Shown: one piece after another, positions 15,082 to 22,542 of the stretch
How positions within the stretch are numbered: the first letter of the stretch is position 1
How the letters are laid out: the number at the start of each line of letters is the position of its first letter
IMG/VR virus record: IMGVR_UViG_3300026531_000079
Span: 1 to 32,881 of that record
Reading direction: 5' to 3' (one strand)
Length of the DNA stretch: 32,881 nucleotides
From: a virus
The notes under the pieces: model-generated
Databases searched by the model: none
What the model was told of the DNA's origin: nothing
What the model saw: only the letters and a program-made list of their open reading frames with translations
Position numbers and translations under genes: made by a program

Positions 15082-16348
15082 ACCATTGCCGCCAAAAGAA
15101 GCAATTCGCTTCTGGCAGGACAAGGTGCGGCTTTCCCCGGGCCAGTTCCGGCGGCTCGCCGATGCGGCCAGGACAAAAGCCTTTGCCGTGGCCGGCATTG
15201 CCAGGGGCGCCGAGCTTGAGACGGTCTTTTCCGCCATGAGCCGGGCCATCGCCAAGGGTACATCGTTTGCGGATTTCAAGCGCGATTGCGAGCAGATATT
15301 TGCCCGCCGCGGCTGGACCGGCCGCCGGGCCTGGCGGGTGGATAACATCTTTCGCACCAACATCCAGACTGCCTACAGCGTGGGGCGTTACAAACAGGCG
15401 ATGCCGCTTGCCGACAGGTTTTTCGGCCAGTACGACGCCGTGGGAGATGTCCGCACCCGGCCGACCCACGCGGCCCTGGACGGCAAAATCTTTCCCCTGA
15501 ACCATCCGTTCTGGAACACCTGGTGGCCGCCCAACGGCTTCCGCTGCAGGTGCTCGGTGATCTACCTGCACAAGTACACTGTGGAAGAAGAGGGCCTCAA
15601 GGTGGAAAGCGACGATCCCACCGGCAAGCTGATAGAGCCGGTGGACCCGGTCACCGGCCAGAAGATGCCGGCCCGGCCGCTGATGCCCGATACCGGGTTT
15701 GCCCATCATCCGGGCAAGACCGTCTGGGGCGGGATCGTGGACGCGGCCGCCGCACGGGATGACGGGCGACTTCGGCAGTGCCGGCCACTGCCAGGGGCGG
15801 CAGATTACCGGCTGCCGGCTGCCAGGAACATGAAGAGGCTGGCGTTTCTGCCGAAGTTGCTGCCCTCAACGGCTGAATTAAAGGCAGAGGGAATGAGCAA
15901 TCGGCAGATAGCGCGGTATTATCAGGAACAATTCCAGCAGGCCTTTGGGATGAAAGACGGTGAAAAAGTATTTTTCATCGATGGCGAGCCACTGATCATA
16001 AGCGAACGCGTGGTTTTCGGCCGTAAGGGGCGTTTCAAGCTGACCAAGGGTGACCGTGGCCGTTTCATCCCCTGTTTTGTCCATGCAGTATCCGATCCTG
16101 ACGAGGTCTGGTTGACGCCCATGATTGCCCCGGATGGCCGGTGGATATTAAGGCGACGCCACCTCAAGTTTTACCGCCACCAGGAACGCAACCTCGGCAT
16201 ATTCTGCGTGTTGGATATTGATGGCGGTACCTGGACAGGAGTGACGATTTACGATGTCGAAAGCGGGCAAAGCGGGCCCGCCGGGCAGAATCTGCTTGAC
16301 GGGCCCCTGGGCTACAGGCGCGGCGTGCTGCTGTACAGGAAAAGATAG
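15065..16348 (+). CDS. Head morphogenesis protein F (Mu gp30-like) with PBECR-type nuclease-like C-terminus
   Basis: This 427-residue protein has the Mu F-like head morphogenesis domain (about 20-170), including RTRPTHAALDGKIF (H135) and NHPFWNTWWPPN, then the terminal CRCSV (C161, C163). Residues about 258-427 form a separate domain. Its DPDEVWL (345-351), a run of beta strands and the final YRRGVLLYRK match my recollection of the phage-Barnase-EndoU-ColicinE5/D-RelE-like (PBECR) nuclease family fused to phage structural proteins. F is packaged near the portal, so such a domain might enter the host with DNA. The C-terminal call is by pattern, not by search. Confidence 0.85.
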   Translation: MKPVPEPLPPKEAIRFWQDKVRLSPGQFRRLADAARTKAFAVAGIARGAELETVFSAMSRAIAKGTSFADFKRDCEQIFARRGWTGRRAWRVDNIFRTNIQTAYSVGRYKQAMPLADRFFGQYDAVGDVRTRPTHAALDGKIFPLNHPFWNTWWPPNGFRCRCSVIYLHKYTVEEEGLKVESDDPTGKLIEPVDPVTGQKMPARPLMPDTGFAHHPGKTVWGGIVDAAAARDDGRLRQCRPLPGAADYRLPAARNMKRLAFLPKLLPSTAELKAEGMSNRQIARYYQEQFQQAFGMKDGEKVFFIDGEPLIISERVVFGRKGRFKLTKGDRGRFIPCFVHAVSDPDEVWLTPMIAPDGRWILRRRHLKFYRHQERNLGIFCVLDIDGGTWTGVTIYDVESGQSGPAGQNLLDGPLGYRRGVLLYRKR

Positions 16349-16452
16349 GCGGTCGATCTTTCCGGATCGTACGGTAGGCGCCTTCGCCCCGGAGGTATCG
16401 ACATCCTCCGGGCCATAACGCCGCCGTTTCGTCCCGGCCGCCCATCTCGCAA
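16344..16452 (-). ncRNA. Candidate structured RNA between F and protease genes
   Basis: The gene-free stretch 16349-16645 folds strongly. A closing stem joins 16344-16354 (GATAGGCGGTC) to 16436-16446 (GGCCGCCCATC), with 10 of 11 positions pairing. Inside are CCCGGAGG/CCTCCGGG (16388-16395/16405-16412) and CGATC/GATCG (16354-16358/16365-16369). An alternative 10-bp stem pairs 16431-16440 with 16471-16480. A promoter-like sequence on the minus strand starts just upstream of the fold. The pairing works equally on the plus strand, where it would be part of the late mRNA. No known riboswitch class could be matched. Confidence 0.4.
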
Positions 16453-16649
16453 TGAAAAATTATCACCGGTCGGCCGGGACTGTCAAGCGGGTGATCAAAC
16501 CCCCGCGGAGGGGAAACGGAACCGTATTAAAACCATCTTTAAATCGCCGGATTTTGGACGATCGGACTGCCGCGCGGAGGTGTGCAGCCGGAAAATCGGG
16601 ATCGGCCGAAATTCGGCCTCTGAGAGCATACAGGAAAAGTAAAACATGA
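16452..16649 (+). CDS. Possible small basic ORF before the protease gene
   Basis: A 65-codon frame ends in an ATGA overlap with the protease start, the same coupling seen elsewhere in this phage. The product would be very basic and low in hydrophobic residues, with no motif. No ribosome binding site precedes its ATG, and much of it lies over a minus-strand promoter and hairpins. It may be chance. Confidence 0.2.
   Translation: MKNYHRSAGTVKRVIKPPRRGNGTVLKPSLNRRILDDRTAARRCAAGKSGSAEIRPLRAYRKSKT
16459..16486 (-). promoter_or_regulatory. Consensus-like minus-strand promoter
   Basis: Read on the minus strand there is a perfect TTGACA (complement at 16481-16486) and GATAAT (complement at 16459-16464), 16 bp apart. 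It points left, against the late genes, into the structured stretch 16344-16452. No minus-strand gene follows, so it would make a non-coding or antisense RNA. Confidence 0.45.
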
Positions 16650-17677
16650 AGCCTGAAAAAATTCTCACGATGATCGCCGCCATGACCGCCGAGGCCGAAG
16701 CCGCCGGCGACCTGCCCCGGTGGATGCCGCTTTTTGCCGACGGCTGGGTCGAGGTCGAGGGGGAAAAGCCGTTCCTGGTGGACAGCCAGGCGTTCGACCT
16801 GGTCTACGAGCATTTTTTGCGCCGCGGCAACGACATTGTCATCGATTACGAGCACCAGACGCTTGAAAACGTTCAGGCGCCGGCCGCAGGCTGGATCACC
16901 GACCTGCGCTACCGGCCGGGCGCAGGAATTGAGGCCCGGGTCAGCTGGACGGCGCGGGCCGCGGAATACATCCGCAACCGGGAGTACCGCTATTTTTCGC
17001 CGGTATTTGCCGTGCGTAAATCAGACCGGCGCCTTGTGGCCATCTTCTCGGTGGCCCTTACCAACGCGCCGCGCACAAACAACCTAACGCCGATCCTTGC
17101 CAAGCTGGCAGGGGCATACGAGGAGGACCAGCCCATGAAGGAATTGCTGAAAAAACTGGTGGCCAAGCTCAAGCTGGCCGACGACGCCGGCGCCGACCAG
17201 GTGCTGGAAGCAATCGACAAACTGCAGCAGGCCGCATCCCGGCCGACGGTGGCCAAACAGATCATCGAGGCCCTGGACCTGGAGGGCGAGCCCGGCACAT
17301 CAGAGGTTGTGGCCAGCATCTACGCCCTGAAGCAGAAAGAAACGGCCTCGGTCTCCCGGGAAGAATTTGCGGCCTTGCAGGCCAAGCTGGCCCGGCGCGA
17401 AGCCGACGAGGCCGTGGCCGCGGCCCTTTCGGCCGGCAAAATCACTCCGGATCAGAAAGAATGGGCCGCCAAATACGCCCTGCGCGATCCTGACGGCTTT
17501 GCCGCCTTTGTGGCCAAGGCGCCGGTGGTGGTGCCGCTGGACAAGCTGCCCGGCGGCCAAAAGAAAGCCGGCGCAGACAACCAGGAGCTGGACGAGATCC
17601 AGGTGCAGATCAACAAGCAACTGGGCATCGACAAGGAGACCTGGGAAAAGTACGGCCCCAGGCAGGCCGAGGCCTGA
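16646..17677 (+). CDS. I: Prohead protease with scaffold (Mu I, gp32-like)
   Basis: This 343-residue protein matures the prohead by cleaving scaffold. The N-terminal protease domain (about 20-150) has DYEHQT with H70 and SVALTN with S135, the probable catalytic His/Ser pair of Mu I-type proteases. The C-terminal half is helical and Ala/Lys/Glu-rich (about 164-343), typical of a scaffold. A ribosome binding site and in-frame ATG inside the gene would allow a separate scaffold product. Confidence 0.9.
   Translation: MKPEKILTMIAAMTAEAEAAGDLPRWMPLFADGWVEVEGEKPFLVDSQAFDLVYEHFLRRGNDIVIDYEHQTLENVQAPAAGWITDLRYRPGAGIEARVSWTARAAEYIRNREYRYFSPVFAVRKSDRRLVAIFSVALTNAPRTNNLTPILAKLAGAYEEDQPMKELLKKLVAKLKLADDAGADQVLEAIDKLQQAASRPTVAKQIIEALDLEGEPGTSEVVASIYALKQKETASVSREEFAALQAKLARREADEAVAAALSAGKITPDQKEWAAKYALRDPDGFAAFVAKAPVVVPLDKLPGGQKKAGADNQELDEIQVQINKQLGIDKETWEKYGPRQAEA
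17135..17677 (+). CDS. Z: Nested scaffold protein (Mu Z analogue) from internal start
   Basis: An AGGAGG at 17121-17126 stands 8 nt before an in-frame ATG at 17135 (Met164 of the protease). It would give a 180-residue helical scaffold identical to the protease C-terminus. Mu makes its scaffold Z in this way from within I, as lambda makes Nu3 from within C. The signal is as strong as any ribosome binding site in this phage. Confidence 0.7.
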   Translation: MKELLKKLVAKLKLADDAGADQVLEAIDKLQQAASRPTVAKQIIEALDLEGEPGTSEVVASIYALKQKETASVSREEFAALQAKLARREADEAVAAALSAGKITPDQKEWAAKYALRDPDGFAAFVAKAPVVVPLDKLPGGQKKAGADNQELDEIQVQINKQLGIDKETWEKYGPRQAEA

Positions 17678-17719
17678 CGCAAGTAAAGACTGAAACCGAT
17701 AAAAAGGGAGAAGGGGAAA

Positions 17720-18115
17720 ATGGCAGACAGGATGACAGACATGAGATCCGGCGAGGTGATAGCGGTGCCGGTGGCCGCATCCACGGTCATCGAGGCCGGC
17801 AAGATGGTGGCCCGCAACAGCTCGGGCTATGCCGTGCCGGCAGCCGACGCGGCCGGCCTGGTGGTGCTGGGAAAAGCCCGGCGGCACGTGGACAACGGCA
17901 GCGGCGCCGACGGCGATGCGCAGGTAACCGTGCGCCGCAAGGCGGCCTTCAAGTATGCCAACAGCTCCACCAACGCCGTAACCCGCGCCCACGTGGGCAC
18001 AAACATCTACGTGGAAGACGCCCAGACCGTGGCATCAAGCGGAGGCACCAACAGCATCGTGGCCGGCAAATGCATCGATGTTGAAAGCGACGGGGTCTGG
18101 GTAGAAATCGAGTAA
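17720..18115 (+). CDS. Head decoration/capsid cement-like protein
   Basis: This 131-residue beta-rich, Gly/Ala/Val-rich protein (GEVIAVPVAASTVIEAGKMVARN; GYAVPAADAAGLVVLGKA) lies between scaffold and capsid genes. That is the position and composition of gpD-like or DUF2190-like capsid-stabilising proteins. A GGGAGAAGGGG stretch precedes the ATG. Confidence 0.75.
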   Translation: MADRMTDMRSGEVIAVPVAASTVIEAGKMVARNSSGYAVPAADAAGLVVLGKARRHVDNGSGADGDAQVTVRRKAAFKYANSSTNAVTRAHVGTNIYVEDAQTVASSGGTNSIVAGKCIDVESDGVWVEIE

Positions 18116-18161
18116 TTCGCCACGGCCCGGCGCAGACGCCAAAACGAAAAGGAGAAAAACC

Positions 18162-19040
18162 ATGATCGTCAACCAGGCAGCCCTGGCGGGCATTTACAGG
18201 AGCTTCAAAACCATTTTCAACCAGGCTTTCGACGAGGTGTCGCCCATCTGGCCGCAGGTGGCCATGCGGGTGCCGTCCACTGCCCGCAGTAATGATTATA
18301 AGTGGCTGGGATCGTTCCCGGCCATGCGCGAGTGGGTCGGCGACCGGGTGATCAAGGACCTGGCGGCCCACGGCTACGAGATCGTCAACAAGAGCTTCGA
18401 GGCCACGGTGGCCGTAAACCGTGACGACATCGAGGACGATCAGATCGGGCTCTACACGCCGATGGTCCAGGGCCTGGCCCAATCGGCAAAGCAGCATCCG
18501 GACGTGCTGCTTTTCTCCCTGCTCAAGCAGGGTTTTTCCACCACCTGCTACGATGGGCAGTATTTTTTCGACACCGACCACCCGGTGGGAGGTTCCACGG
18601 TGTCAAACAGCGGCGGGGGAACCGGCGCGCCGTGGTTTTTGCTGGATCTTTCCCGGCCCATCCGGCCCCTGATCGTCCAGATCCGCAAGGAGCCCGAGTT
18701 TGTGGCCGTTATCGATCCGAACAGCGACAACGTCTTCAAGCGCAAGGATTACTACTACGGCGTGGACGACCGCAAGAATGTCGGATTCGGCCTGTGGCAG
18801 CTTGCCTACGGTTCCAAGCAGGACCTGACTGCCGCCAATTACGACGCGGCCAGGGCCGCAATGATGAGTTTCAAGAACGACGAGGGCCAGCCCCTTGGCA
18901 TCAAGCCAACTCATCTGGTGTACGGCCCATCCCTGGACGGCGCCGCCCGCAAGTTGATCGCCGCCGACCGGCTGGACAACGGCGCGACCAACCCCTGGTA
19001 CAACACCGTGGAGCTGATCCCCGCGCCCTGGCTGGCCTAG
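18162..19040 (+). CDS. T: Major capsid protein (Mu gpT-like)
   Basis: This 292-residue protein forms the icosahedral head. The gpT-family signature is clear: IYRSFKTIFNQAFDE near the N-terminus, then VPSTARSNDYKWLGSFPAMREW, and YDGQYFFDTDHP, where Mu-like capsid proteins have the FFDTDHP motif. AGGAG precedes the ATG. Confidence 0.95.
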   Translation: MIVNQAALAGIYRSFKTIFNQAFDEVSPIWPQVAMRVPSTARSNDYKWLGSFPAMREWVGDRVIKDLAAHGYEIVNKSFEATVAVNRDDIEDDQIGLYTPMVQGLAQSAKQHPDVLLFSLLKQGFSTTCYDGQYFFDTDHPVGGSTVSNSGGGTGAPWFLLDLSRPIRPLIVQIRKEPEFVAVIDPNSDNVFKRKDYYYGVDDRKNVGFGLWQLAYGSKQDLTAANYDAARAAMMSFKNDEGQPLGIKPTHLVYGPSLDGAARKLIAADRLDNGATNPWYNTVELIPAPWLA

Positions 19041-19069
19041 CAGATAACCGAAGACAAGGAGACGGACCC

Positions 19070-19288
19070 ATGATCAGAATCACATCCAAGCGTGACGGGT
19101 TCTGGCGCTGCGGAATGCGGCACGGCGCCGAGCCCAAATTATACCCGGACGACCGCTTTGACGAGGAAGAACTTGCCCGGCTCAAGGCCGAGCCCATGCT
19201 GATAGTCGAAACCGGCCTGCCAGATCCGAAGGACAGTGCCAAGAGCAGGAAAAAAGAGAAGACCGGCAAGGGTAAGGAAGAAAAATAA
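19070..19288 (+). CDS. FluMu gp35-like small protein
   Basis: This 72-residue protein begins IRITSKRDGFWRCGMRHG, the signature of the Mu-like gp35 N-terminal domain, and ends in a Lys/Glu-rich tail. AAGGAG precedes the ATG at 19070. It lies in the conserved place between T and gp36. Its role in assembly is not established. Confidence 0.85.
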   Translation: MIRITSKRDGFWRCGMRHGAEPKLYPDDRFDEEELARLKAEPMLIVETGLPDPKDSAKSRKKEKTGKGKEEK

Positions 19289-19711
19289 ATGTACTGCACC
19301 AAGGCGGACATACTGGAACAGCTGGACGAGGACATCCTCGTCCAGCTTACCGACGACAACGACACCGGTTCTGCCGACGATGCGGTGATCCAGCGGGCCA
19401 TAGACGATGCGGCGGCCGAAATCGACGCTTACTGCGGCATGCGTTACCCGGTGCCCTTTGACCCGGTGCCGGCCATCATCCGCAAGGTGTGCGTGGAAAT
19501 GAGTATTTGCAACCTGTACGCCCGGCGTCAGGGTGTACCGGAAGACCGCAAGGCCCGCTATGACGCGGCCGTGCGCTTTTTGCGGGACGTGGCCCGCCAG
19601 GTGGTGACCCTGGGAGCGCAGGACCCTGACAGCCCGCCGGCAGATGCAAACCGGCCCCGGATTACTTCCAACGGCCGGCTGTTTACCCGCAGCGATCTGG
19701 AGGATTTCTGA
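19289..19711 (+). CDS. Mu gp36-like (DUF1320) head-completion protein
   Basis: This 140-residue protein has the DUF1320 pattern: CTKADILEQL at the start, AIDDAAAEIDAYCGMRYPVPF, and VCVEMSICNLYARR. The family forms head-tail connector/adaptor-like proteins. It directly abuts gp35 upstream and overlaps the next gene by 1 bp. Confidence 0.88.
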   Translation: MYCTKADILEQLDEDILVQLTDDNDTGSADDAVIQRAIDDAAAEIDAYCGMRYPVPFDPVPAIIRKVCVEMSICNLYARRQGVPEDRKARYDAAVRFLRDVARQVVTLGAQDPDSPPADANRPRITSNGRLFTRSDLEDF

Positions 19712-20226
19712 TGCGCCTGTGGTTCAAATACGACAAGCTGCCGGTCGAGCGCAGGCTCCGCAAGGTGCTGTCCCGCATGGATGACCTGACCCCGGCCATG
19801 ACCGAATGCGGCCTTGTGCTGCTGGGCTCGGTGGCCCGCAATTTCAAGGACGGTGGCCGGCCCGTGCGCTGGAAGCCGTCTGCCAGGGCCGCTGCCGGAG
19901 GCAAAACCCTGATCGATACCGCCCGGCTGAAAAACTCCATGACCATGCGGGCAGGCCGCAGGCACGTTGCCGTGGGCACCAACGTGGCCTATGCCGCCAT
20001 CCACCAGTTCGGCGGCCGGATCAACAAGACCGTGGCGGTCCGGGCCCATCGCCGTTTGCTGGTGCAGGTGTTCGGCCACAAGGTTACCGTGCGCCGGGTG
20101 CGGGTACGGGCACACAGCCGCAAGATGGATATCAAGATCCCTGCCCGGCCGTTTTTGATGGTCCAGGATGAAGACAAGCGTATCATGCGCCGCATCCTCG
20201 GAGATTACATATGTCTTCGCAAATAA
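19711..20226 (+). CDS. G: Virion morphogenesis protein (Mu G / tail-completion S family)
   Basis: This 171-residue protein has the Phage_tail_S/virion morphogenesis layout: LTPAMTECGLVLLGSVARNF, LIDTARLKNSMTMRAG and VGTNVAYAAIHQFGGRI (about 85-110). It ends with the conserved-type IPARPFL segment. Its last four codons and stop lie in the palindromic repeat 20215-20331, so the repeat has supplied the present C-terminus. Confidence 0.85.
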   Translation: MRLWFKYDKLPVERRLRKVLSRMDDLTPAMTECGLVLLGSVARNFKDGGRPVRWKPSARAAAGGKTLIDTARLKNSMTMRAGRRHVAVGTNVAYAAIHQFGGRINKTVAVRAHRRLLVQVFGHKVTVRRVRVRAHSRKMDIKIPARPFLMVQDEDKRIMRRILGDYICLRK

Positions 20227-20331
20227 TCCGATATCTTTGTTGCGCTGCGCCCCGCCGCGACTGCGGCGTACTTCCATGTACGCCTCGTCGCCCGGGGCTT
20301 GCGACGCCTCGATCTCGAACTCTTTGCGAAG
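20215..20331. repeat. 117-bp imperfect palindromic element (REP/BIME-like)
   Basis: CTTCGCAAA (20215-20223) is inverted at TTTGCGAAG (20323-20331). Inside, GTAC-centred arms (CGGCGTAC and GTACGCC, around TTCCAT near 20275) form the tip of a long hairpin, and GC-rich arms pair in between. It fills the gap between G and the next tail gene and runs into the end of G. It looks like a dispersed host-genome repeat rather than phage DNA; copies elsewhere would show this. Confidence 0.7.
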
Positions 20332-20359
20332 CCATGATCCGATCAGGAGCTTGCACGTC

Positions 20360-20791
20360 ATGAAAGATCTGCTGACAGCAATCAAACAGAAATTGCAGAC
20401 CGAGCTTGGCTACGTGCGCGATGCGGATATTTTCATCACCGAAGACGAAATGCTGCTTCCAGAAGCGGTAAAATTTCCGGCGGTGGCCATCAAGGACGGA
20501 CGGGTAACGCGCACCCTTGACGACAAGACAACCATCGGCATCGATGCGCGGGTGCGGGTGTCGGCCTATGCCCAGGTGCTCAAGGTGGAACAGTCGGTCA
20601 TGGGAGATCGCGGCGTGCTACAGATGACGGCCGACATCATCGCCGCCCTGGAAGAAAACAACCTGGGCCTTGACGGTGTCTATCACGCTTTTGCGACGTC
20701 CATCGAGGCCAGCCGGCTTTTCGGCGACCGGCAGGAGATGATCCAGAAGCAAACCGTCGAGCTCCAGTATTTACGTTTCAAGCCGCGTTAA
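20360..20791 (+). CDS. Tail terminator/completion-type protein (Mu gp37 position)
   Basis: This 143-residue protein starts with an amphipathic helix (MKDLLTAIKQKLQTELGYV), then alternating beta strands and a final helix/strand. That is the usual fold and size of tail terminator or DUF1834/gp37-type proteins. It lies between head-completion and tail-tube genes. AGGAG at 20345 supports the ATG at 20360; an upstream in-frame reading runs through the repeat and is unlikely. Confidence 0.65.
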   Translation: MKDLLTAIKQKLQTELGYVRDADIFITEDEMLLPEAVKFPAVAIKDGRVTRTLDDKTTIGIDARVRVSAYAQVLKVEQSVMGDRGVLQMTADIIAALEENNLGLDGVYHAFATSIEASRLFGDRQEMIQKQTVELQYLRFKPR

Positions 20792-20804
20792 AGGAGAATA
20801 GAAA

Positions 20805-21209
20805 ATGTCTTATCCCATCCACGGCAAGGTGACCCGCGTTGCCAAGAACAATGTGCCCATCGTTGGGGGCATTGAGTACAACCTGGAGTTCTCCGTCGAC
20901 CTGGACGACAACAGCAACACGGGCGAGAACTGGAAAAAATGGCTGGCCGGCCAGGGCGAATGGGGCGGAACCATGCAATACAGCCTGGACCCCACCAACC
21001 CGGAACAAAAAGCCCTGATAGACGCCATCGTCTGCGCCAGCCCCGGCACGGTCCTCACCGACGTTGTCTTCCGGCTGGAAGACTCGGGCGATTACTTTTC
21101 CGGCGACATAATCATCACCAGCTTTTCCGTGCCGGCCACCGTCAGCGGCAAGGTCACCGGCTCTTTCAATTTCAAGGGCCAGGGCGCACCAAGCCTGACC
21201 GTGGCATAG
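20805..21209 (+). CDS. Major tail tube protein
   Basis: This 134-residue beta-rich protein has the pattern of siphovirus tail tube subunits: IEYNLEFSVDLDD, a WKKWLAGQGEWGGTMQY core and VSGKVTGSFNFKGQG at the end. It comes before the chaperone and tape measure genes, as expected. No sheath gene follows, so the tail is non-contractile, unlike that of Mu itself. Confidence 0.78.
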   Translation: MSYPIHGKVTRVAKNNVPIVGGIEYNLEFSVDLDDNSNTGENWKKWLAGQGEWGGTMQYSLDPTNPEQKALIDAIVCASPGTVLTDVVFRLEDSGDYFSGDIIITSFSVPATVSGKVTGSFNFKGQGAPSLTVA

Positions 21210-21221
21210 GGGGAGTGCGCC

Positions 21222-22100
21222 ATGACCGCGACCCACGGGAAATTCGCCAATGTCTTTATCTTTCGCAAAAACGGCTTTGTCGGAAGCGGCCGCAACGATC
21301 TGTCCTGGGGCTCAGGATACACCGGGACCGCCACGGCCGTCTTCCAGGTGCGCATCGAGGCTGCCGGCAGCCCGGACAGTTTCTCCTGGCGCAAAGATGG
21401 CGGAAGCTGGTCTGCATCGGTTGCCATCACCGGCGCCGATCAGGATCTTGTTGACGGCCAGGCTATCCGCTTTGGCTCCACATCGGGGCATACGGTGGGC
21501 GATACCTGGAGCATCGGGCACCTGGTTGACGAGCCGGCCGACGCGGCCGGCACATCGGCCCAGATCAAGGAATCATCCCGGCGCATGCTCAATCCCAACG
21601 TCGCCGTAACCTTTAGCGACAGCGGCGGTGCCCGCTGCCTGCGCATCGACCATGCCGACGGCCGGGCCTGGTTCGATGCCGCCCCGGCCACGGTGACAGC
21701 CAGCGGCAAAAACGGCTTTGTGCCGGAAGCGGCCCTGCAAAAGGCCGGCTATCTCTATGAATGGACCCTGGACCTGGGCCTGGACCTGGCAGATGGCAGC
21801 GTCTTTCAGCAGCAGTGGAAGACCTGGCTGCCCGGCCAGGCCGAGGCAAGCGGGACGGCGGGCGGCTTTTTCGCCGGGCCCATGTGGTTTGATGCCCTGC
21901 GCGAGACCGCCGGGCAGGAGCCGGCCTTCTTTTTGTTGCAGCTTTTTTCCTACGATCCTGACAACGACGGCAGCGGCGATCACCTGGTCGCCTGGGTGCA
22001 GTTCACGGGTTTTGACCTGTCGGCGCCGGTATCAGAACCGGTCAAAGAGAAGACGTCTTTCAAGGTTTGCGGCCTGCCGGTGTTTGCCCTGCGCGTTTGA
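21222..22100 (+). CDS. Second tail-tube-like protein with N-terminal inserted domain
   Basis: In this 292-residue protein, residues about 180-292 resemble the preceding tail tube protein (YEWTLDLGLDLADGS; WKTWLPGQAEASGTAGGFF). The N-terminal part (about 25-100) is a beta-rich module of a type common in phage structural proteins (GSPDSFSWRKDGG; TGHTVGDTWSIG). It may be a minor tail tube or tube-surface protein. The module is bounded by a direct DNA repeat (21265-21291 and 21706-21734). Confidence 0.72.
   Translation: MTATHGKFANVFIFRKNGFVGSGRNDLSWGSGYTGTATAVFQVRIEAAGSPDSFSWRKDGGSWSASVAITGADQDLVDGQAIRFGSTSGHTVGDTWSIGHLVDEPADAAGTSAQIKESSRRMLNPNVAVTFSDSGGARCLRIDHADGRAWFDAAPATVTASGKNGFVPEAALQKAGYLYEWTLDLGLDLADGSVFQQQWKTWLPGQAEASGTAGGFFAGPMWFDALRETAGQEPAFFLLQLFSYDPDNDGSGDHLVAWVQFTGFDLSAPVSEPVKEKTSFKVCGLPVFALRV
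21265..21734 (+). repeat. Direct repeat bounding the inserted domain of the second tube gene
   Basis: GCAAAAACGGCTTTGT then CGGAAGCGGCC occurs at 21265-21291 and again at 21706-21734; the second copy has two extra bases (GC) between the blocks. The two copies are 441 bp apart, and both reading frames remain open, so the encoded residues agree up to NGFV and then differ. This looks like an insertion or duplication footprint. Confidence 0.65.
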
Positions 22101-22116
22101 TCACAAGGAGAAGTAC

Positions 22117-22542
22117 ATGGATCTTGCACAGTATATCGAAAAAAATGAGCAGTCTTTCGAGATGTGGGTCGAATATGACGGCTTTGAGCTGCAGGTGGCC
22201 TACGTGGCCAAAGACGGCCTGCGCCGCCTGATCGACGCAAGCCGCATACGGCGCTTCGATCCCCGGACCCACCAGGCAACCGACGATGTGGACGACAAAA
22301 AGCTTGCCCGCAACCTGGCAAAACTGATCCGCGACTGGCGCGGCCTGACCATGGGCAAGATGGCCGAGCTTATCCCGGTCAAGGTGGATCCTGACGATAT
22401 GGACCGGCCCGTGCCCTACACTGCCGGCAATGCCGAGATCCTGGTGGCCCAGGCATACGGGCTGGACAGGTTCCTGGTGGACACGGTTACCGACCTGCAG
22501 GCCTTCCGGGAGGCGGAGCTGGCGGCAGAAGTAAAAAACTGA
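22117..22542 (+). CDS. Tail assembly chaperone (G analogue)
   Basis: This 141-residue protein is in the slot between tail tube and tape measure, where siphoviruses encode the G chaperone that coats the tape measure during tail assembly. The N-terminal part is beta-type (MWVEYDGFELQVAYVAKDG) and the C-terminal part helical. AAGGAGAAGTAC precedes the ATG. Its stop directly follows a canonical -1 slippery heptamer. Confidence 0.75.
   Translation: MDLAQYIEKNEQSFEMWVEYDGFELQVAYVAKDGLRRLIDASRIRRFDPRTHQATDDVDDKKLARNLAKLIRDWRGLTMGKMAELIPVKVDPDDMDRPVPYTAGNAEILVAQAYGLDRFLVDTVTDLQAFREAELAAEVKN

Noticed and set aside
14131-15363. Minus-strand ORF (410 codons) opposite portal and F genes
   Set aside because: It is antisense to two well-recognised phage genes and has no ribosome binding site or motif.
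16344-16452. Known riboswitch classes (c-di-GMP-I, fluoride, molybdenum cofactor, SAH) for the structured stretch
   Set aside because: Single short matches occur, but none of the conserved cores could be laid out completely, so no class is assigned.
20168-20359. N-terminal extension of the tail terminator gene through the repeat
   Set aside because: The extra residues come from the palindromic repeat; an AGGAG precedes the later ATG at 20360 and the product from there has a normal tail-protein length.
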